In this document: piece by piece, positions 12,133 through 23,012 of the stretch
Position numbering within the stretch: the stretch's first letter is position 1
Layout of the letters: each line of letters starts with the position of its first letter
NCBI RefSeq assembly: GCF_954871325.1
Contig: NC_088775.1
Span: forward strand, 18,453,561-18,517,560
Direction of reading: 5' to 3'
DNA length: 64,000 nt
DNA from: Gordionus sp. m RMFG-2023
Taxonomy: Eukaryota; Nematomorpha; Gordioida; Chordodea; Parachordodidae
The notes under the pieces: model-generated
Told to the model about the DNA's origin: nothing
Databases searched by the model: none
The model's input: only the letters and a program-made list of their open reading frames with translations
Program-made: the position numbers and the translations under genes

Positions 12133-13560
12133 TTTGTATAACCATTAGCTAGACCTCTAATGTTGTTAAAGCAATCCGATTTCTCTCCTTTTTCCAGGCA
12201 GTCCTCATCAGGCTAAAAATGCGTTCGGATGAGGCATTAGAATGAGGTAAGGAGAAGAAATACTCACATATTTTTTCCAATCATGGGGATTTATCGTTAT
12301 TACGAAAAAATTCTATCCATTTCTCCTCTGCTTTTAGACCATCTAACTTTAAGTATTTTGGCGAATCATAAAAAATAGAGAGAATTACAATCTCCTCAAA
12401 CAAGAAATCAAAGTCTTTCGGTATTTTTAATATATTTATTAAATTATAAAAACCATCAATTGATGGTTTCTATTCCAAGGTCATAATATTTATACATTTG
12501 TAAATAGAGTTATTAAAATCAAATTTTGATTGTATTCTAAAATTGTCTTAATAAAAATATCTGCTTCATTTAAAAATGTATTAATTAGAATATTATTTGA
12601 ACATTTTAATATAATATTTTCAGCAATAGAGCCATAAAATTTATTATCAATTTTTAACTGTAGAGATGAACAGAGCTGTAGCATGATTTTGTGAATCTTT
12701 TTTATAAAGAATATTCTGATTGCAACTGAATATTAACTGCATGAAGTAGATTTCCTACATGTGAAACGAATCCCAAATATGCTTCTGCCATTTCATACCC
12801 GAAAAAATTTTCAATATTTTAGGACAGCTTTTAAAATCTTTATTTAAGAAGTATTTTTTTAAGGGCTTGTAAAATTTTAAAAACCATTTTAATTCATTAA
12901 CTTATTTAGTTGATGACTAAATTCGTTAAAACATTTCATCACAATTATTTCGTACCACAGATAGTACATTTATTGCCTTCTTGCAAGAATTATGTAGTAT
13001 ATGGCATATACAGCCAATTGGTATTAATTCATTATTATGCTGCCTCAATTCGGTAACTTTGGTTTTTACCAAAATTTACAGAGGCATTATCAGCGCAGAA
13101 AGCTGATATGCAAATCATTGAAAACCCTGAATCAGCTATATTTACCATTATGTGGCTAGCTACGTCGTTGGATTTTTTACTATCCGAGGAAAAATTTTTA
13201 ACAGTTTTATTGAAATGTTCTTATTCTTGTTGAAATAGCGAAGGATCGAGGGAAATGTTTAAATATTCCCCTTATTAGTTGCATCTGTTAGAATTGCATA
13301 TGGATGTCCATCTTTCAAATCGTCTAGAATTGACCTCTAGTATTCAGGTACTAAAACACTTGTGATAGCCTTGCTTATTTTTGTTCTGCCACAAGTAAGG
13401 TTTGCACTTATATTGGAGTCGTTAAATAACACGAGAAAAAGATTCGACCCACATTGTGATGATATAGCTCTGTAAATGTTGAACTTTATGATAGATGTAT
13501 ACGATTTCCGCAAATGTAGTTGCATCTGTATTATTTATTATTTGAGAATATTTTTGTATT
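12133..13560 (-). pseudogene. hAT transposase remnant
   Basis: The minus strand shows pieces in the order of hAT transposases: GRTKISKAITSVLVPEY (13337-13525 open frame), a DDLKDGHPYAILTDATNKGN block near 13270-13335 with the first catalytic Asp context, and a SADNASVNFGK-like block near 13080-13110. Next come ICHILHNSCKKAINV near 12965-13010 and the dimerisation segment SNASSERIFSLMRTAWKKEK near 12190-12245. Many stops and frame changes interrupt it; an open frame at 12490-12684 is one surviving piece. The family call is firm from the DATNKGN, DNASVNFG and SSERIFSLM motifs together. It is not a functional gene. Confidence 0.7.
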
Positions 13561-13755
13561 GCAATCGATGTTGATATACTACCCTGTATTGACTTATGAA
13601 TGAAATGATGTTGATTTATTATTGGATAAAAATAAAACAGGATAGAAAGAAATTAACAAACTAGACATGTTTTTTGAATAAATATTTAAAATTATTTTAA
13701 AAATATAAAAATAAACAATTAATGTCTCTCAAAATTATTATTTACTAGTAGAAAG

Positions 13756-13772
13756 CCCGTCAAAAATGACGG
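13756..13772 (-). terminator. Helitron 3' hairpin
   Basis: CCCGTCAAAAATGACGG forms a six-base stem with a four-base loop, and the CTAG terminus follows after seven bases on the minus strand. This is the hairpin that ends Helitron rolling-circle transposition. It is not a transcription terminator in the bacterial sense. Confidence 0.7.
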
Positions 13773-15539
13773 TAAATGATATTTTTATTCATTTTTTACG
13801 ATAGATGTCATGCCAGGTTCAAGCTCACAATATTAGGAAGCATCCAAGATCTTATAATTTTAAAAAAGTTTATCAAGCCCAGCTCAACCCTTAATAATTT
13901 GTAAAAGATATTCCCAAGTCAGGTGCAAGCTAATATAAATTTTGAGGTTCCAAACCCAGTCGTATCCAATATAATTTTGAAAATTTTTTCACACCTCGGA
14001 GATAGTTAAATTTTTAATTGATTTATCATCACATGAAGGGGAAATATCTGATTTACCAATTAGTCTAATATGCAAAAAAATACATATTCCGTATTAAGGG
14101 AAACTGGGAAGCCCTGGGCAAACCACTTATTAGAGAATCATGACAAATAAAATATAATAACCGACTCTTATACTTTTTTGTAATATGATCAATTAAAATT
14201 ATATCTAAAAAATAAATTGTTGTTTATTATATAGGGTTATTGTTGTTTTTCAGATAAATTTAATGTATGTCTTGCATTTCCGAAATTATTTGTCAAAGAA
14301 TTTGATAAGGGATATATATATTTTTATGTTAAGTAAAAAAAAATGCTATCTATTTAAATTACAAAAATGCCATTAAACACTAATGGAATATGCAAATTAT
14401 TTATATATTTTTTAAGATATTTTTTTTATTGACATATAAATTTAGGATAATTTTTTTAAAAAATAATGAGGATTAATTAATATGTATTTGATAAAATTAA
14501 GAGCAAATCCTTGTTGACATTTTAATTTTTGATGGAAAAAGCGACAAAAGGAATCTGGGCGGTCGTCTGGAGAGGAAATAATTAATGTATAATATTATAT
14601 CATTTAGGGTTGTAGATGAAAATAATGACGGATTAACAAAGCAGTGTACAAAACACATTACTTCCTGATAAAGATGATATGCCTATGCCTTGGGATAGAA
14701 GAACGTAAAACGATATTTCTGCTAAAATAGAATCATGAACGACAATGTTAATTCAACCATAAAACGGTCGTAATTATTGTTATAAAGGCCACGACAGAAC
14801 TACTGCATTTTTCCCCATTAATAAAGTTGATGAAATTGGCCGAACTGTACATTCAAGTTTGAATATTCCTCTAAATATTCATGAAAATTTTTCAGAGAAT
14901 CGGATAAAGTAATATTTATATTAACTCCTAGTGAAGTGAATGATAGTACGGAATTAAATGCTTATGTTTGTTAAAAAATAGGCGGAGGTGGCATAGGGAT
15001 TGTGGTAGTGGTGATAGAAATATCATGAGAACTGGGTGAAAATAAAATAAACATAAATATAAAACATAGATTAAAAAAAAACCTCCAGATGAGTTCATTT
15101 CAAGCGTAGTTCTTTATTATTTTGTCTACTAATAACTCTAGAACGGGTAAGGCGTTTGTTTAATCGTCATTATTTTCTTTGCTTATCTTTAATAATAAAT
15201 TCATCATGTTTTGTAGCAATGTGAGGGATTAGGGTTAGCCTAGACAAATAAAGAAATCAGGCAAAAATATAAATAAACATTATTATTTAAATAAAACAAA
15301 CATTAAAATAATGTAAACCGGTAAATGGGTGAATATTAGATGCATATTTCTAGTAGTTGGAGGGCTATCATCAAAAAAATTTTTGGGGGGACTTATCAAG
15401 CCTATTATGATATTCTAAAGGTTTATTTTGCATTTGTTCATTATTAATGGTTGATATATCAATATTTGAACAATTATAAAGAGGAAATAAGATGGGGATA
15501 GTTTTCTAAAGTAAAAAAATAATTCATAAGTTAATTTTA

Positions 15540-16560
15540 TAAGGTAGGATTAAAATAAAATACCATTCGGAGAGACCAATTGGCAAACTTAAAAAAAAAT
15601 AGGACCCTTGTGAATAGGTATAGAATAATATAAATGATATATAAATACCGTAATATGTATTTTTTTTTGGAATAAATATAAAATCCTAAAAATAGAAAAC
15701 TCCTTTAGTATTTTTTATTGAAAGAATAAAAAGGTATTTATTTTATAATATTTTTTTTTAAAATAATAAAAAAGTCGAATTAAAAAAAAAAAAAGGAGTA
15801 TTGTTAAAAAAGGTAGGATCCTTAAGAATAAATATATAATTTAATTGAATGAAAATAAATATTGTAATATATATTGATTTTTTGAAATAGATAAAAATCC
15901 TATATAAAATTATTTATAATAAAAATAATGTACTATGTATATTTTTTTGAGCATTACACAAAATATTCATCAGGGATAATAGAGAAATGGTGGATCCGAA
16001 AAAATGAGAAGCTTTTAAAAAAGTAGGATCCTTAAAAATTGTATTAATTTAGTTAAATATTAAAATGTACTTTGTATATTTTTCAGTTAGTTGGACAAAA
16101 TATTCATAAGAGATAAAAGGGCATATTGTGCAGCCTGACAAAATGGATAGCCTTAAAAATTGGTAGGATGCTTAAAATAATATAAAATTAATTAAATTAT
16201 AAAAAAGTAATTGATTTTTTGGAATAGATATAAAATCATATATATAATTATTTATAATAAAAATAATGTACTATGTATATTTTTTTGTGTGTTATACAAA
16301 ATAATCAGCAGGGATAAAGCAGGGATAATAGAGCAATGGTTGATCCGACAAAATGGCTTTTAAAAAAGTAGGATCCTTAAAAATTGTTATATTAATTTAG
16401 TTAAATATTAAAATTAATGTACTTTGTATATTTTTCAGTTAGTTAGACAAAATATTCACCAGAGATAAAAGGGCATATTGTGCGACCCGACAAAATGGAT
16501 AGCTTTAAAAATACATAGGATGCTTAAATAATATAAATTTGTTTAAATTATAAAATAATA
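15540..16560 (+). repeat. Higher-order tandem repeat inside the Helitron
   Basis: The phrase GTAGGATCCTTAA, or a close variant, recurs near 15543, 15600, 15813, 16024, 16164, 16369 and 16506. Each copy is followed by A+T-rich sequence including ATGTACTTTGTATATTTTT and then ACAAAATATTCA and GACAAAATGG words. The best-conserved block repeats at about 345 bases (16024 to 16369), made of three related sub-units. Copies to the left are more diverged. No coding potential. Confidence 0.7.
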
Positions 16561-16727
16561 TCATACTAAATAAATTCTAACAATTTATTTTTTATAATGC
16601 TTAATGATTTTTATGCTTTTTTTGTACTATGATCAAGGTTATAATTATATTTTGATTTTATAAATTTATAAAATGCTTTTATAAAAAAATACTATTTAAA
16701 AATAAATTAGTTAGTAGGATCATCTGT

Positions 16728-17000
16728 TTGTATCCTATCCTATCCTATTATACACTGGGGAGACATCCCACAATTAAGTGGGCACTCCACCACCCCATAG
16801 AGGGTGTCTCCAGTGAAGTGATTTTGCATTCACTGTTTGGCAGTAATTCACCCTACTGTCAGGGTCCGTTTAATTTAAGAGGAATTACGGTACCTCTCGT
16901 GAATAAGCAAAGATAACAGTAATTTACCCTACCGTCAGGGCCAGTTTAATTTAAAAGAGCTTAAGGTATCTCTTGTGGATAAAGTTAGTATCCACTGAGT
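16728..17000 (-). repeat. Palindromic-motif repeat inside the Helitron
   Basis: Two copies of a sequence whose inverse is CCTGACAGTAGGGTAAAT, followed by TTACTGTCA or a variant, lie near 16838-16866 and 16915-16946. The segment 16760-16866 is the inverse of 19720-19830 and 20108-20215, including the word for CCACTTAATTGTG. The open frame at 16728-16916 is this repeat translated. Confidence 0.6.
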
Positions 17001-18018
17001 TGATAAAGATATATTTTAATAGTAGGGTAAGAATTAGAAATTTTTATTTAGTAAGAAAAAAAGGTGTTATTAAATATATGTATATAAGAAAGAAATAGGT
17101 AATAGTGATAAAAGGAAAAAATTGGTAATTTGAGAAAAGATTTTTAGATTAAATTGAGAAAAATTAAGATTTGGTATTTGTTAGGTGATAGAAAAAGAAA
17201 GCAGACGATTTGATAAATAGATAGAAGAGAAGGGAAAAAGCTGGCAATTTAGTTTAAGGTTAGAAAATAACATGATGAATGTAATGTAGATTAAGGTTAA
17301 TTAATTGTAAGGTAATTAAAAAATAAGACTAAAAAAGGGGGAAAAAAAGAAGGTATAAATTATTATATTATAAAAATAATAAAAATTAAATTAAAGGAAT
17401 TGATAAGGTTTTGAGAAGTAGTGGTTAATAAATAATAGAGATAGGAAGAAAAGAATGAGATAATAAAATTTAGTGATAAATAAATTCATAAAGGGAGGGG
17501 AAAAAAATAAAAAAAGAGTTATTTATAAGGATTGGAGATTATAAATAGGTTAGGATAAGAATATTTAAATATTTGAATATACTTGGTTATCTTCTTAATT
17601 ATTGGTTATGAAAGAAAAATATGAGTATAAAAAATTGTGATGTAAGTACTGACAAAAATTGTGAGTATGTTCAAAATAAATATATAAGTTGAGTATCTTG
17701 TAGAGGAAAATTACATTAATGTGTAATAGATAATATGAGATAAAAATTGATAAGGTAATCTAAAAAATAAAGATAAGATTAAGTGAAATAAAAAGTTAGC
17801 CTGAATCTTGAGAAATGAAGAGACATTGAAATTTAAATTATTTTTTTATTCACATCATATATTTCATTCATATTCAGAAAGTTGAGTGAATATTGTTTAT
17901 ATCAATTTAACATCATCCATTTTTCCGCAGACGATTTTTCCAGCCAAAAAATATTTCCATCTGTTTGTATAAAATAAATAAATAAAATCAACAAATAAAA
18001 AAAATAAAAATAAATACG
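17001..18018. other. Purine-rich non-coding interior of the Helitron
   Basis: A and G dominate the plus strand from about 17030 to 17830 (AGAAAAAG- and GGTAA-type words). No gene recognised. The minus-strand frame at 17897-18097 overlaps the 16-bp repeats and is not convincing. Confidence 0.5.
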
Positions 18019-18082
18019 TACCGATGACATGACGTAGCGATGACATGACGTAGCGATGACATGACGTCACGATGACGTAGTG
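18019..18082 (+). repeat. 16-bp tandem repeat near the Helitron 5' end
   Basis: CGATGACATGACGTAG is repeated three to four times with one variant ending GTCA, some 25 bases inside the Helitron 5' terminus. Such subterminal arrays can vary in length between copies. Confidence 0.8.
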
Positions 18083-18281
18083 AGGACATTGGAACATTAT
18101 AATATAGATATATTAAAATGTTAAAATACTTTAAAAAAAAATTGCGAGAGAAATTAAAAAATTGCGGTAGATTTTTGCGGGAGATTTCCAATTGCGGTAG
18201 TTTTGCGGGAGAGATATGTCTTCGTGTAAACTAAAAAATTGCGGGAGTCTCCCGTTGATGGGGGGAGACATGGCAACCCTG

Positions 18282-19638
18282 GGTCCAGACGATATTCCAA
18301 TAGAAAGCCTTAAAGCACTAGGAGATGATGGAATACATCTCACAAATCTGTACAATAAAATACTTGGAAATGAAGAGGTTCCCAAAAATGGAGGCAGAGC
18401 TATCTAGTTCATATCTTCAAAAATAAAGGGGATCCACACAATTGTCAAAATTACAGGGGCATAAAACTAATGTCACACTGTCTGAAACTATACGAAAAAA
18501 TAATGGAAAAAAGATTAAGAGATATAATCGAAATAGGAGAGACACAGTTTGGCTTTATGCCTGGAAGATCAACAACCGATGCTATCCATGCAATTAGGCA
18601 AATGAGTGAAAAGTACAGGGAAAAGAACAAAAAGCTACACATGGTCTTTCTCGATCTAGAAAAGGCCTTCGATAGAATTCCTAGAAAACTTATCTGGTGG
18701 GCTCTACGCCACAAAAAGGTTCCCGAAAAATATATAAGAATAATACAGGATATGTATATGGGCCATACAACAATGGTCCGTAGCACAACAGGTACTTCAG
18801 CAGGCTTCACAATAGCCGAAGGAGTTCATCAAGGGTCGGCTCTCAGCCCACTTTTCTTTATTACAGTAATAGATGTATTAGCACAGTCTATACCTCAAAC
18901 AGTCCAGTGGGATATTTGCAGATGATATTGTGATACTTGCCGAATCCAAGGATGAAATGAAAGAAAGATTAGTGAGTTGGATATATATCCTAGAAAAGCA
19001 CGAACTAAAAGTGAATAGAGAAAAGACGGAGTATATGGTGATAGGAGGAGATGAAACAGAGAGTATTGATATAAATGAATGGCAGAAATCGGCAATTGAA
19101 AGTTACAAATATGTGGGCTCCACTATACAAACAAACAGCACAATAGAAAAAGAGATAAAGAGTAAAATTAATCAAGGGTGGTTAAGGTGGAAATCTGTAT
19201 CTGGAGTGCTATTTGACAAAAGATCCCACACAAATTAAATGGAAAAATTTACAGTTGCATAGTACAACTAACTATTCTATATAGTTCGGAAAGATGGCCA
19301 ACCAAAGAATCAGACTAGAGAAGTCTACAAACTATGTAGATGAGAATGCTGAGGATGATTGCTAGGGTAACAAGAAAGGATAAAGTGCGCAGTACATGAA
19401 TACTAAGTAGGTGCCCATTAAGACTAAGTTAATGGTAAACAGACTTAGGTGGTGGGCACACAATGAGAAGGCCTATGAACTACATAGGAAATAAGGTTGA
19501 GAGTTTGGAAGTGATGGGCAAACATAAAAGAGGAAGGCCAAAATTTCAATAGATCCATAAAGTTAGAGCCAATATAAAGAAGTATAAATTAGATAAAAGA
19601 GATTGTTTAAATAACACAAAGTGGAGAGAGATGTTTTA
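18282..19638 (+). pseudogene. RTE-type LINE reverse transcriptase, truncated at the 5' side
   Basis: This is the reverse transcriptase of an RTE-clade LINE, which copies element RNA at a nicked target. It opens at GPDDIPIESLKALGDDG, just after the hAT end. An open stretch of 151 codons (18470-18925) carries QFGFMPGRSTTDAIHAIR, the A-box FLDLEKAFDRIPR and GVHQGSALSPLFF. One frame change near 18900 separates it from the C-box FADDIVILAESKDE and the following 102 codons (18930-19238), which run through KYVGSTI. Further broken frames carry MRMLRMIARVTRKDK, HKRGRPKFQ and a terminal KWREMF stop near 19638, the usual end of RTE proteins. A frame change also lies near 18405. Both catalytic Asp regions are present, but the copy is dead. 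It may belong with the endonuclease piece at 10281-10780. Confidence 0.85.
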
Positions 19639-19699
19639 ATGTATTTGTTCCAATAGATTATTGAATTTTTACATTTAATCTTTCTCTATTCTTACCAAT

Positions 19700-20445
19700 G
19701 ATCTAGGTAAAATACTGTCAGGCCCTGACAGTAGGGTAAATATTACTGTCAAACAGTGGATGCAAATTCACTGCACTGGATATGCCCCTTTTGGGTGGTG
19801 GAAGCCACTTAATTGTGTGTTTTTAATATGATAAACTATTAATGATTAGATGCAATGATATACCTTTTTTATAATCATTCATTAATGTTATTTCTAGATT
19901 TTCCATCAAATATTTTGTTACAATTATGGAATCATATAATCATTCAAAAATTCACTAATCTATTGAAACAAATTCTAAAAAGATAAGCACACTATTTATT
20001 AATTATATATTTTCTTAACCAATGAAATTACTGTCGGGCCCTCACAATAACGTAAATTACTGTCAATTAGTGGATCAGGTATGATCATCCTTCTTTAATT
20101 AAATGGATCCTGGCAGTAGGGTAAATTTTACTGCCAAACAGTGGATGCAAATTCAATACACTGGATATGCTTTTTTCGGTGGTCGAAGCCACTTAATTGT
20201 GTGTTTTTAATATGATAAACTATTAATGATTAGATACAATGATATACCTAATTAAATTTTTTTATAATCTTTCAATAATGTTATTTCTAGATTTACCTTC
20301 AAAAATTTTGTTACAATTATGGATTCATATAATCATTCAAAAATTCACTAATCTATTAAAACAAATACTCTAAAAAGATAAGCACACTATTTATTAATTA
20401 TATATTTTCTTATTTTTCTATTCTTATGACAGTAAGGTAAATCAG
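19700..20445 (+). repeat. 386-bp tandem repeat with palindromic TGACAGTA..TACTGTCA motifs
   Basis: The word CAGTAGGGTAAAT occurs at about 19729 and 20115 in otherwise parallel sequence. Each is followed by ACAGTGGATGCAAATTCA, a GGTGG.AGCCACTTAATTGTG block, TATGATAAACTATTAATGA and a long A+T-rich tail to AAAAGATAAGCACACTATT. The palindromic core, with inverted TGACAGTA and TACTGTCA arms of about 8 bp, recurs with variation near 20030-20075 and as a half copy near 20428. The same core occurs inverted at 16728-17000. Function unknown. Confidence 0.75.
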
Positions 20446-20704
20446 GGGCCTCGCTAGCCTTTAAAATCTCAGAAGGCTCAACTAAAAAAAAAATTATGGG
20501 GGGGGGGCATGCCCCCCAATTTGTGGGTCTACAGCTCGCTTTTGCCCAGCCTTCGACCGGGTTTTATATTAATATATTATACTTTATAAAATTTGATAAC
20601 TCTGAACAATTATATTGGCCGGGTTTTATATTTAAAATAATACATTTTTAAGATTTGCTAGCATGGATTATTCTGAATTTCATATTTTGTCATCTATCAT
20701 ATAA
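20446..20704. other. Non-coding region with G tract and transposon end
   Basis: A run of 10 G (20498-20507) is followed by CATG and six C, forming a short G/C palindrome. GCTCGCTTTTGCCC near 20533 is the inverse of the end-like word at 10013. No gene recognised. Confidence 0.45.
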
Positions 20705-21394
20705 TGCAACGTCAAAAATGACGGGGAATGAGAATTTTCTTCTTACTTTTATGATAGTTGTTACCTGTCATTTGGAAAAATAATATCCAATTTTTATTCT
20801 TTTTACCCCCTTCTCCTTCAGGCCAGGTTCAGCCCATTAAAACTAAGTGTAAATAGTATGGTTTGAGTAAAAATAAATTTAAAGTTTTACTTGATAATAC
20901 CAATATTATTTGTTAAATATCACTGATCACTTATACCTATTATTTAATTTTAAAAAATTCCCAGGCAAAGTACAAAGCCATAATAATTTTAAAAAATTCT
21001 TCCAAGCCCAATGAAAGATCATAATAATTTTGGTAGTTAAGAACTCAAAGTCACAATGAATTCAAAAATACAATCAGAATATGAAAGTTGCATGAACCTT
21101 GGTTTTTGATCAGGCCTTCAGGCCAATTTTTAGACCATATTTAAAATTTTGAAAAATGTTTCTCAAACTACGTCCAAGTTCATATTAATAGTGAAAAATA
21201 TTTCCCAAGCCCAGGATAACCCAGAATAATTCATTTTCCCCTTGGATCCAGAAAAATAAGCCTGATGTAAGGGGTTTATAAGAATTAAATCTGTCTAATA
21301 TGTACACATTTTTTTTGCCATTTTATATTATTGGGAAAATTTCTCAAAATTATCATCAAATGAAGGAGAAATATTTGATTTACCTATCATTATA
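20705..21394 (-). mobile_element. Helitron fragment, 3' region
   Basis: CGTCAAAAATGACGG near 20710 matches the hairpin at 13756. The following sequence shares CCAGGTTCA, repeated CCAAGCCCA blocks followed by ATAATTTTAAAAAATT, and a final ATTTGATTTACC word with 13780-14060. It is a second, older copy of the same Helitron 3' region. The CTRR end itself is not recognisable. The CCAAGCCCA unit repeats about every 40-70 bases. Confidence 0.6.
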
Positions 21395-21492
21395 CTGGTT
21401 AGCTCCTGGTATTTATATGAAATACATGAATACATATTAAAGTCTGGTTAGCTCCTGGTATTTATATGAAATACATGAATACATATTAAAGT
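21395..21492 (+). repeat. 49-bp perfect tandem duplication
   Basis: CTGGTTAGCTCCTGGT and the rest of a 49-base unit occur twice in direct succession (21395 and 21444) with no difference that I can see, so the duplication is recent. Confidence 0.9.
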
Positions 21493-21639
21493 ACCATGTT
21501 AAAAATATGTTCATGCTAATTAAATTTTAAACAAACCACCACCCTTCCAAATGATTTATTACTTAGTTACAAAATATAAATTAAATTTAAGACATTTTTT
21601 ATTAAATTACAATAGAAAAAATAAAAAAATATTCTAAGT

Positions 21640-22115
21640 TAACAAATAATGGGAGGTTAACTTCAATCATAGTCAAATTATATATAAGTAAAACAAAAAG
21701 GTTATACATTTAATCAAAAATGTTATAATAAGTTATGAATAACATACATTCTACAAATATGAAGTTATGAGAAAATATACAACACTACGGAATGCATAGG
21801 CCAAATTTTCAGAAAAGATAAGAGAGAGATGCAAATATTTACTTATGCATAAAAATTACATAATTAAATAATATATAGTTGTATAAAGGTTAACAAATAA
21901 TAGGTTAAATTCAATCATAGTCAAATTATATATAAAACAAAAAGGTTATACATTTAATCAAAAATGTTATAATAAGTTATTAATAACACATTCTACAATT
22001 ATGAAGTTATGAGAAAATTTACAATACTATGGAATGCATGTAGAAAGGTCAAATTTTCAGAAAAAAGATAGATGCAAATATTTATTTATGCATAAAAATT
22101 GCCTAATTAAAAGAT
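21640..22115 (+). repeat. About 250-bp tandem duplication
   Basis: Two direct copies start near 21640 and 21890. Shared words include TCAATCATAGTCAAATTATA, ACAAAAAGGTTATACATTTA and ATGAAGTTATGAGAAAAT. They differ by small insertions and substitutions. They lie next to Harbinger transposase fragments and may be part of the same decayed element. Confidence 0.8.
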
Positions 22116-22139
22116 ATCAATTGATTTAAAAGATCTAAT

Positions 22140-22830
22140 TTTGCAGGACTATTTATTTTTATATGCTTACCATCTAATGAGCCAAGGCAGTTTGGAAATC
22201 CAAGTTTTTCAAAATATAAAATTTTTGATTTTCAAAAACGCGAGTCAATCTTCCTAAAACAAAAAATACAATTAGAAATTTTTAAACATAATTATACATG
22301 TTTTTTAGGTACATTTTTACTATAAGCTCTTTTTAGAGCCATCGATATATTTAAAATTTATACTCATTTTTAATATTTTTAATTTGTATATTAGTTATTC
22401 TTGTAAATTGCTATTATTAATATGAAAATAAAATAAATAAAATAATTAAAAATTATTTATTAAAATTAAAAATTAACTTTGATATAAACTACTATTTCTG
22501 AAAGTGCCATCTGCCATCATCACATCTATATATATAAATTTATTGAAAAATATTGCAGATTTTGCAGGACTTGATTTTTATGTGCTTACCATCTAATGAG
22601 CCAAGGCAGTTTGGAAATCCATGTGTATCAAAATATTCTTGTGCAATCTAAAATATTTGATTTTCTAACTCTAAAATAATGGAAATCCATGTTTCTCAGT
22701 GCAATCTTAAATGTTTGATTTTCTAACTCTAAAATAATTAAAAATTATTTATAAATATTAAAAATTTACTCTGATATAAACTACTATTTCTGAAAGTGCC
22801 ATCATCACATCTATATATTTAAATTTGTAT
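22140..22830 (-). pseudogene. Duplicated PIF/Harbinger transposase fragment
   Basis: On the minus strand, GFPNCLGSLDGKHIKI is encoded twice, at about 22575-22620 and about 22155-22200. This is the FPNCIGAIDGKH motif of Harbinger transposases, holding the first catalytic Asp. In each copy the sequence continues as KSC or NSPAK and then degrades. The surrounding sequence is duplicated too: the block ending in CTGAAAGTGCCATC and ATCACATCTATATAT occurs near 22490-22540 and 22785-22825, and TTTGATTTTCTAACTCTAAA repeats near 22660 and 22715. No termini or TTA duplication were recognised. The remaining transposase domains are absent, so this is a small decayed remnant. Confidence 0.65.
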
Positions 22831-23012
22831 TGCTATCTGGTAAACCAAGCAATAGAATGAAGAAATTCGTGCTATGATGATTATCATTGGACAAATATTT
22901 TTTAAAAGAATACTATTGGTTAAATTTGATTGACATTTTTGAGGATTATTAGATATAAAGCACACTTTTTTGAAAATTTGCAAGAAAAACTTCTCTTTTT
23001 TTAAATTTTAAA

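Larger units (their letters stand above)
13745..18108 (-). mobile_element. Helitron, apparently non-autonomous
   Basis: On the minus strand it starts TCTATATTATAATG at 18108 and ends CTAG at 13745. A short hairpin (CCGTCA, loop, TGACGG; 13756-13772) lies seven bases before CTAG. The flanks are A at the 5' side and T at the 3' side, as expected for Helitron insertion between A and T. The related hAT copy at about 520-550 shows the same target uninterrupted. I found no Rep/helicase reading frame in the 4.36 kb, so it appears non-autonomous. Its 5' end carries a 16-bp tandem repeat, and its interior carries a long tandem array and palindromic repeats. Short open frames near 14600-14900 (plus strand) are unassigned. 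Confidence 0.75.
10781..18281 (-). mobile_element. hAT element, split by a Helitron
   Basis: It begins CAGGGTTGCC at 10781 and ends GGCAACCCTG at 18281. Both ends carry short repeats of the type GCGGGAGA, GCGGTAGA and AAAAATTGCGG in inverse orientation. Transposase remnants read on the minus strand between 12133 and 13560. The Helitron 13745-18108 interrupts it near its right end; without it the hAT is about 3.1 kb. The flanks caaaaaga (10773-10780) and ggtccaga (18282-18289) do not match, so no target duplication is visible. Adjacent DNA may have been lost, or the two ends may come from different copies. The element sits between two RTE LINE fragments. Confidence 0.7.

Noticed and set aside
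17897-18191. Minus-strand frames near the Helitron 5' end as Helitron genes
   Set aside because: They are translations of the 16-bp tandem repeat and T-rich DNA, with no Rep or helicase motif.
10773-18289. 8-bp target duplication around the large hAT
   Set aside because: The flanks caaaaaga and ggtccaga agree at only four of eight positions; no duplication can be claimed.
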